Source of the DNA: RGIG3002 sp964449325
GTDB lineage: Bacteria; Bacillota; Clostridia; Lachnospirales; Lachnospiraceae
Reading direction: 5' to 3'
DNA: 64,000 nt
Assembly (NCBI GenBank): GCA_964449325.1
Contig: CAYUYJ010000001.1
Location: forward strand, 248,001 to 312,000
Made by a program: the position numbers and the translations under genes. The notes under the pieces were generated by a model. The model was given only the letters and a program-made list of their open reading frames with translations. It was not told the origin of the DNA and did no database searches. Positions 58,573 to 64,000 of this stretch are shown piece after piece (within the stretch, counting starts at the first letter, position 1; each line of letters opens with the position of its first letter).

Positions 58573-59493
58573 TCAGAACTTTCCGATACGTATTACCTCC
58601 GGTTCCAACATTACACCAAACTGCTCTTTTACTTTTTCCTGCACTTCATCAATTAATTCCGAAATATCTAATGCTGTTGCATTTCCTGTATTAATAATAA
58701 AGCCGCAATGTTTTTCCGAAACCTTTGCTCCTCCGATAGAATAACCCCGAAGCCCCGCATCCATAATCAGCTTTCCTGCAAAATATCCTTCCGGACGTTT
58801 AAAAGTACTCCCGGCACTTGCGTATTCCAACGGCTGCTTTTCCCTTCTCCGGCATGCAAACTCCTCCATTTTCTGTCTGATTTCCTCACGATTTCCTTCT
58901 CTTAACGTAAGAATCGCAGAAAGCACAATAAAGGGGCGGTTCTTAATGACACTGCTGCGATATCCGAATTCCATTGTATCATTATCCAGTGTAAGGATAT
59001 TTCCTTCCGCATCCATGACGGTAACTTCCTTCACAATCTGTTTCATTTCTCCGTCATAGGCTCCCGCATTCATCACAACGGCACCCCCAAGAGTACCGGG
59101 AATGCCGGAAGCAAATTCCATCCCCATCAGACCTTCCTCCAACGCTGTCTTTGCGGCTTTTGCAAGGGAAACACCGGCTCCGCAAATCAGTTTCAGTCCA
59201 TCGGTACGCAATCTTTCAAATTCTCCTTCCAGCTTCAAAACGACACCTTTATAACCGCTGTCACTAACCAGTAAGTTACTGCCGTTTCCCAAAAGAAAAA
59301 ATTCATGTTCTGTCTGCCGTAAAAATGAAATTAATTTGGAAAGTTCTTCACTGTTTGAAACTTTAACGAAGCAGGCAGCCTCTCCGCCTACGCGGAAAGT
59401 TGTATGCCTGCTCATCGGTTCATTCAGCACAATGCTTTCTTTTGGAACAATTCTTCCTAAGTTTTCAATAAAAGTTGAACTTAACATATGCAC
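58573..59493 (-). CDS. murB: UDP-N-acetylenolpyruvoylglucosamine reductase
   Basis: 306 aa FAD enzyme making UDP-MurNAc for peptidoglycan. Type II MurB: HTTFRVGGEAACFVKV, FFLLGNGSNLLVSDSGYKGV, FASGIPGTLGGAVVMNAGAY, and SAGSTFKRPEGYFAGKLI with the catalytic Ser; C-terminal GFIINTGNATALDI and LEPEVIRIG. Frequently linked to rapZ and whiA in Firmicutes. Confidence 0.97.
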   Translation of the reverse strand: MHMLSSTFIENLGRIVPKESIVLNEPMSRHTTFRVGGEAACFVKVSNSEELSKLISFLRQTEHEFFLLGNGSNLLVSDSGYKGVVLKLEGEFERLRTDGLKLICGAGVSLAKAAKTALEEGLMGMEFASGIPGTLGGAVVMNAGAYDGEMKQIVKEVTVMDAEGNILTLDNDTMEFGYRSSVIKNRPFIVLSAILTLREGNREEIRQKMEEFACRRREKQPLEYASAGSTFKRPEGYFAGKLIMDAGLRGYSIGGAKVSEKHCGFIINTGNATALDISELIDEVQEKVKEQFGVMLEPEVIRIGKF

Positions 59494-59529
59494 CTGCGTT
59501 TTCCTTTATTTTTACCTTTTAAAAGGTTA

Positions 59530-60468
59530 TTAATCAAGAACCATTTTTGCCGCTCCATAAATACCGGCATCATTTCCAAGAGTTGCAAGTTTAAAATCCA
59601 CTCCCCTGCTTGCATGGAATACATACTTTTCATAATATGGCTTTATATACTCAAAAAGAACCTCTCCGGCCTTGGAAACACCGCCTCCGATAACAAAAGC
59701 CTCCGGATTTACCACACCTGCAACTGCGGCAAGTCCTTTTCCAAGATAGAAGCCAAATTGTTCTGCCACTTCTACAGCAACCTTATCGCCTGCCTTTACC
59801 GCATCAAATACCGCTTTTGCCGAAAGTTCTCCGCTTCTTAAAACTGTTTCGTCCTGACAAGCTGCAAGCTTTCTTTTTGCAAGGCGCACCACTCCCGTTG
59901 CGGAAGCATACTGCTCCAAGCAGCCATTATTTTTACAGTTACAGCTTTCCTGCTCATCATCCTCCACATGAATGTGTCCGATTTCTCCGCCTGCACCTGT
60001 TGCACCGCTTAAAATCTCACCGTTTACAATGATACCGCCCCCAACGCCGGTTCCGAGTGTTACGGCTACCATATTTTTATAGCCCTGTCCGCCACCTTTC
60101 CACATTTCTCCGAGTGCTGCCACATTAGCATCATTTCCGGCCTTTACATCCATTCCGCCTAAAAGTTCGGATAAAGTCCTGCTGATATTAAAGATACCCC
60201 AGCCTAAATTAACAGCTACATGTACGATTCCTTCCGCATCAACCGGTCCCGGCACTCCGATACCTACACCTGCAACCGTATTTTTATCTATGCCCTTTTC
60301 TGTCATCTTTTTCTGAATGCTCTCTGCTACATCAGGCAAAATAGCTTCTCCTCCGTTTGCGGTTCTTGTAGGTATTTCCCATTTGTCCAGAAGCTCTCCT
60401 GTCACTTCAAAAAGTCCCATTTTTACTGTTGTTCCACCTACATCTACGCCAAATACAAACTGTCCCAT
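59530..60468 (-). CDS. glcK: ROK-family glucokinase
   Basis: 312 aa cytosolic kinase, Glc to Glc-6-P. N-terminal phosphate loop FGVDVGGTTVKMGLF, sugar site GTGVGGGIIVNGEI, GEIGHIHV, and the ROK zinc motif C-x-C-x(4)-GCLEQY (CNCKNNGCLEQYAS). It can use the glucose released by the GH130_1 and GH1 steps of the mannan pathway. Placed after hprK in the same direction, in a control-type operon. Confidence 0.93.
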   Translation of the reverse strand: MGQFVFGVDVGGTTVKMGLFEVTGELLDKWEIPTRTANGGEAILPDVAESIQKKMTEKGIDKNTVAGVGIGVPGPVDAEGIVHVAVNLGWGIFNISRTLSELLGGMDVKAGNDANVAALGEMWKGGGQGYKNMVAVTLGTGVGGGIIVNGEILSGATGAGGEIGHIHVEDDEQESCNCKNNGCLEQYASATGVVRLAKRKLAACQDETVLRSGELSAKAVFDAVKAGDKVAVEVAEQFGFYLGKGLAAVAGVVNPEAFVIGGGVSKAGEVLFEYIKPYYEKYVFHASRGVDFKLATLGNDAGIYGAAKMVLD

Positions 60469-60531
60469 TCTCTATTTTCTCCTTTTCATGTACTTATCTG
60501 CCATTCTTCATCAATCGAATATACTCATCCG

Positions 60532-61473
60532 TTAATCTTCATCATCGTCTCTTTTACGAGCCAGAGAATTCTGCACACGAGCATACAGTTCCTGTGCCGC
60601 ATTGTAACCCATTTTCTTCTGTCTGTGATTAACCGCTGCGGATTCACAAATAATTGCCAGATTTCGTCCCGGACGAATCGGAATACTGTGACAAACCACC
60701 TTATTACCAAGATATTCTGTATATTCCTCTTCCAGACCAAGTCTGTCATATTCTTTATCCTTATCCCAGTCTTCCAGCTTAATAACCAAATCAATTCCCT
60801 GCGTATCCTTAACGCTGGAAACACCGTACAATGCCTTTACATCCACGATGCCAATACCACGCAATTCGATAAAGTGCTTGGTAATATCCGGTGCGGTTCC
60901 GATTAATGTATCATCGCTGACTTTACGGATTTCTACAACATCATCCGTCACCAGACGGTGACCTCTCTTGATTAATTCCAACGCTGCTTCGGATTTACCG
61001 ATTCCGCTTTCACCGGTAATCAGCACACCTTCGCCGTAAACATCAACCAGTACACCATGTACGGAAATACATGGCGCCAGCTTTACATTGAGCCAACGGA
61101 TAATTTCCGCCATAAAATCAGAAGTAGACATCTTCGTAGACAAAATCGGAACACCGTGTTCGCAGGCTTTTTTCAGGAAAAGTTCATCCGGCTTTAAGTC
61201 ACGGCAATACACAATCGCAGGAATGTCAAAAGAAAGCAATTTCGTATAAACCTCTTCCTTCTGCTCTGCAGTCATTCCTTCCATATAAGTATATTCCACG
61301 AATCCGATAATCTGCAAACGTGTTGCATCAAAGTGTGCAAAAAATCCTGCCATCTGCAATGCAGGCCGGTTGATATCCGGCTGGGTAATCCGAATATTCG
61401 TAATATCAATATCCGGTGTCAGATTTTCCAGTTTCATTTTTTCAATGACTTTGTTTAATTTTACACTTGCCAT
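60532..61473 (-). CDS. hprK: HPr kinase/phosphorylase
   Basis: 313 aa bifunctional enzyme that phosphorylates and dephosphorylates Ser46 of HPr and Crh-like proteins. N-terminal domain, then VHGVLVDVYGEGVLITGESG with the P-loop GESGIGKSEAAL, LVTDDVVEIRKVSDD, and the HprK signature IELRGIGIVDVKALYG. Sensor of fructose-1,6-bisphosphate. Same operon as the Crh-like HPr (56464-56718), which is its likely substrate along with HPr encoded elsewhere. Confidence 0.97.
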   Translation of the reverse strand: MASVKLNKVIEKMKLENLTPDIDITNIRITQPDINRPALQMAGFFAHFDATRLQIIGFVEYTYMEGMTAEQKEEVYTKLLSFDIPAIVYCRDLKPDELFLKKACEHGVPILSTKMSTSDFMAEIIRWLNVKLAPCISVHGVLVDVYGEGVLITGESGIGKSEAALELIKRGHRLVTDDVVEIRKVSDDTLIGTAPDITKHFIELRGIGIVDVKALYGVSSVKDTQGIDLVIKLEDWDKDKEYDRLGLEEEYTEYLGNKVVCHSIPIRPGRNLAIICESAAVNHRQKKMGYNAAQELYARVQNSLARKRDDDED

Positions 61474-61588
61474 AACCCGCTCCTCTTTTCTTTATCTTTA
61501 TATCATCTTTATATCAACAGACGAGATACCTCTCTTTATCTGTCTTATCCATCAATTTCAATCTATATTCCTCTTCAACTATTTTAAT

Positions 61589-61617
61589 ATTTTAACATAC
61601 CGACCATGCAATATCAA
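61589..61617 (-). promoter_or_regulatory. Promoter of the hprK operon
   Basis: Minus strand TTGATA (61617-61612), 17-bp spacer, TAAAAT (61594-61589). One mismatch in each box. Confidence 0.75.
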
Positions 61618-61628
61618 CAAGAGAGATA

Positions 61629-61655
61629 AAGCAGAATGTGTTGAACATTCTGCTT
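61629..61655 (-). terminator. Terminator of uvrC
   Basis: AAGCAGAATGT (61629-61639) and ACATTCTGCTT (61645-61655), perfect 11-bp stem with 5-nt loop, beginning in the uvrC stop codon; followed by TTTATCTCTCTT on the minus strand. Confidence 0.75.
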
Positions 61656-63513
61656 ACGAATGAAAAAATGTATATATTTTTTCTGCTGTATTCTGTGGAA
61701 CTCCGGTCTTTTCCATCAATTCCTCCACAGAAGCATTCTTTATGTCATCAATGGATTTAAATGCTTTCATCAATGCCTTACGTCTTGCCGGACCCACTCC
61801 CGGTATGTCATCCAGCACGGATTTAACCTGTGTTTTACTTCTTAAAGAGCGGTGATATTCAATCGCAAAACGGTGTGCTTCATCCTGAATACGGGTAATC
61901 AGCTTAAATCCCTCACTATGACGGTCAATGGGGATTTCCACATTATTATAATATAGTCCGCGGGTTCTGTGATTGTCATCCTTCACCATGCCGCATACCG
62001 GAATATGAATATGCAATTCATCCAGCACTTCGAGGGCAATGTTTACCTGTCCCCTTCCACCATCCATCAAAAGCAAATCCGGGAATTTTGTAAAGCTTCC
62101 GAATTCTCTTTCCAGTTCCTTTTCATCCAGCTCACGCTGTTCCTCCATTCCATGTACGAACCGCCTTGTCAGCACTTCCTTCATACATGCATAGTCATCG
62201 GGGCCGGAAACGGTTTTAATTTTGAATTTCCGGTAATCACTGCGTTTGGGCTTGCCCTGTTCATAAACTACCATAGAGCCTACATTTGCAAAACCACTGA
62301 TATTGGAAATATCGAATGCTTCCATGCGGTTAATGCGCTCCATTCCCAAAAGGGCTGCTATCTCCTTTGCCGCACCTATGGTTCTGCCTTCCTCACGTTT
62401 AATTTTTTCCCGATCCTGACTTAAGACAAGACGAGCGTTCTGGGCTGCAAGCTCTACCAGCTTTTCTTTCGTTCCCTTCTTCGGAACACGGATATATACC
62501 TTGCTTCCGCGCTTGCCGGACAGCCATTTTTCAAGAATTTCAACGTCTTCAATTTCTTCCTGTAGCATCAGTTCCTTAGGAATAAAGGGTGTGCCCGCAT
62601 AAAACTGTTTCACAAAGTCCAGTAAAATCTGTGCCGATGGTGTACCTGACACATGTGTCATGTGAAAATGTTCCCTACCGATAAGTTTCCCGCCACGTAC
62701 AAAAAACACCTGCACAATAGCGTCACTTTCATCCTTTGCGAGCGCGATAACATCTTTATCCTCCATATCGCTGTCTGTAATTTTCTGTTTTTGGGAAACC
62801 TGTTTGACGCTGTTAAACAAATCCCGATAACGGGCAGCTTCTTCAAATTCCATATTTTCCGAAGCCTCCAGCATCTTTTTTTCTAAGTCTTTTAAAATTA
62901 CATCATATTTTCCGTTTAAAAATTCCAGTGCCCTCGCTACCTGTTCCCCATACTGTTCTTTTGTTACATATCCCTGACAGGGTGCAAGACACTGCTTAAT
63001 ATGATAATTCAGACATGGTCTGTCATTTCCGATATCCTTTGGCAGATTTCGATTACAGGTTCTCAGCTGATACAGCTTATTTATCAGCTCTATTGTATCC
63101 TTCACAGCTCCGGCACTTGTAAAAGGTCCAAAATATCTGGATTTATCCTTTTTCATCTGTCGCGAAAAAAGCACTCGTGGATAATCTTCTCCTACTGTCA
63201 CTTTAATATAAGGATAGGTTTTATCATCCTTAAGCATCGTGTTATATTTGGGGCTGTGCTCCTTAATCAGATTGTTTTCCAGCACAAGTGCCTCTAATTC
63301 TGAATCTGTTACGATATATTCAAAACGGGCAATCAAGGTTACCATCTTATCAATCTGCGGACCTCGGCCGATATTTTTACGAAAATAGGAGCGTACACGA
63401 TTATGCAGATTAATGGCCTTTCCCACATAAATAATCGTATCACTTTCATCCCGCATAATATAGACCCCGGGATTCTTCGGAAGTTTTTTTAATTCTTCTT
63501 CAAAGTTAAACAT
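61654..63513 (-). CDS. uvrC: Excinuclease ABC subunit C
   Basis: 619 aa nuclease of nucleotide excision repair. GIY-YIG domain at the N-terminus (NPGVYIMRDESDTIIYVGKA), UVR motif in the middle (MLEASENMEFEEAARYRDLF), RNase H-like second nuclease domain (MEAFDISNISGFANVGSMVV, DLLLMDGGRGQVN), and helix-hairpin-helix repeats at the end (LDDIPGVGPARRKALMKAF). The ATG at 63513 is preferred over a TTG at 63525. It overlaps the 3' end of ftsH by 8 nt. Confidence 0.97.
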   Translation of the reverse strand: MFNFEEELKKLPKNPGVYIMRDESDTIIYVGKAINLHNRVRSYFRKNIGRGPQIDKMVTLIARFEYIVTDSELEALVLENNLIKEHSPKYNTMLKDDKTYPYIKVTVGEDYPRVLFSRQMKKDKSRYFGPFTSAGAVKDTIELINKLYQLRTCNRNLPKDIGNDRPCLNYHIKQCLAPCQGYVTKEQYGEQVARALEFLNGKYDVILKDLEKKMLEASENMEFEEAARYRDLFNSVKQVSQKQKITDSDMEDKDVIALAKDESDAIVQVFFVRGGKLIGREHFHMTHVSGTPSAQILLDFVKQFYAGTPFIPKELMLQEEIEDVEILEKWLSGKRGSKVYIRVPKKGTKEKLVELAAQNARLVLSQDREKIKREEGRTIGAAKEIAALLGMERINRMEAFDISNISGFANVGSMVVYEQGKPKRSDYRKFKIKTVSGPDDYACMKEVLTRRFVHGMEEQRELDEKELEREFGSFTKFPDLLLMDGGRGQVNIALEVLDELHIHIPVCGMVKDDNHRTRGLYYNNVEIPIDRHSEGFKLITRIQDEAHRFAIEYHRSLRSKTQVKSVLDDIPGVGPARRKALMKAFKSIDDIKNASVEELMEKTGVPQNTAEKIYTFFHS

Positions 63514-64000
63514 CGTCTTTACCAACCGGATGTTCCAGACCGGACGGTGCCTGCGAAAAACGTCCTAATGGTTCGTCAATCGTATGACTAAAATTTTGTC
63601 CGACTGTTTCCTTGCATTCCGCTGTGTTGCACTGATTTGAGAATAAATCCTGCGACTTCTGCTCAGTCTCGTTATTTTCAACAGATTTTTCTCCGGAAAG
63701 ACTGATATCATCTTCTTTTTTCTCTTCTTCCGGTTCAGGAATACCTTTTTCCTGACGGAAAATCTGCATAAATTCTTTTCCTGTGATGGTTTCCTTTTCA
63801 ATCAAAAATGCTGCAAGCTTATCCATCAGGCTTCGGTTTTCTAAAAGCAGCTGTTTTGCTTTCTCATAGCTTTCCTTCAGAATTGCCATAACCTCTGTAT
63901 CTACATCCGCTGCAGTAACATCACTGCAATTCATAACGGTTCTGCCGTCCAAATATTTGCTTTCTACCGATTCCAGTCCTATTAATCCGAACTTCTTGCT
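63506..64000 (-). CDS. ftsH: ATP-dependent zinc metalloprotease FtsH, C-terminal part (runs off the window)
   Basis: The frame is open to base 64000. Visible portion, about 164 codons: SKKFGLIGLESVESKYLDGR, then DVTAADVDTEVMAILKESYE and the helical end of the M41 peptidase domain (AKQLLLENRSLMDKLAAFLI, EKETITGKEFMQIFR), followed by a poorly conserved tail of about 85 residues rich in Glu, Lys, Ser and Gln. Membrane AAA protease; the ATPase and HEXXH parts lie outside. It overlaps uvrC by 8 nt, so the two are co-transcribed. Confidence 0.93.
   Translation of the reverse strand, partial: SKKFGLIGLESVESKYLDGRTVMNCSDVTAADVDTEVMAILKESYEKAKQLLLENRSLMDKLAAFLIEKETITGKEFMQIFRQEKGIPEPEEEKKEDDISLSGEKSVENNETEQKSQDLFSNQCNTAECKETVGQNFSHTIDEPLGRFSQAPSGLEHPVGKDDV

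Overview
The window comes from a low-GC, Gram-positive Clostridia chromosome, most likely a gut Lachnospiraceae (Roseburia / Eubacterium rectale / Blautia type). Support: the hrcA-grpE-dnaK-dnaJ heat-shock operon under CIRCE, LL-diaminopimelate aminotransferase, the Crh-like/HPr-kinase/whiA/rapZ cluster, lipoprotein-anchored ABC sugar-binding proteins, small Lachnospiraceae-type proteins (CD3324-like, DUF6465-like), and a beta-mannan locus whose enzymes match the one characterised in Roseburia intestinalis. Nearly all genes are on the minus strand. I saw no tRNA, rRNA, CRISPR, insertion sequence or prophage.

Layout. (1) 1-4.2 kb: heat-shock operon, running right to left from a sigma-A promoter and a perfect CIRCE. 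(2) 4.2-14 kb: flotillin, a PD-(D/E)XK-like coiled-coil protein, an adenosine-deaminase-like enzyme, a small HTH protein, dapL, a lysine/alanine-rich DUF6465-like protein, and an operon of aminotransferase, patatin and uppP. (3) 14-50.1 kb: a continuous beta-mannan / manno-oligosaccharide utilisation region. (4) 50.3-56.4 kb: amt-glnK with an attenuator-like leader, a GNAT protein, cyclophilin, class II fructose-bisphosphate aldolase and a lipid kinase. (5) 56.4-64 kb: operon hprK-glcK-murB-rapZ-whiA-HPr-like, preceded by uvrC and the 3' end of ftsH.

How the mannan region appears to work (inference from families): a lipoprotein GH26 endo-mannanase with an N-terminal CBM-like domain cuts mannan at the surface. 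A lipoprotein with three near-identical repeats may hold glycan. Three binding-protein/permease sets, all without an ATPase gene here, import oligosaccharides. In the cytoplasm, a GH36 alpha-galactosidase and an SGNH esterase strip side groups. GH130_2 phosphorolyses manno-oligosaccharides, a 2-epimerase converts Man-Man to Man-Glc, and GH130_1 phosphorolyses Man-Glc to Man-1-P and glucose. A GH1 enzyme, fused in one polypeptide to mannose-6-phosphate isomerase, trims glucosides and feeds Fru-6-P to glycolysis. A chemoreceptor preceded by a perfect cre-like palindrome, two paralogous LacI regulators and an AraC regulator complete the region. Operator-like TTWACTTAA motifs recur upstream of three of its transcription units.

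Most unusual items: the GH1-ManA fusion; the 369-nt triple repeat in the lipoprotein gene; the DUF5696 / Yip1 / NHL / permeases / 996-aa solute-binding fusion / YesL block; the promoter-terminator-structured leader ahead of glnK; an HPr paralogue with Asp in place of His15; and a perfect 13-bp inverted repeat just downstream of the -10 box of the third transporter operon.
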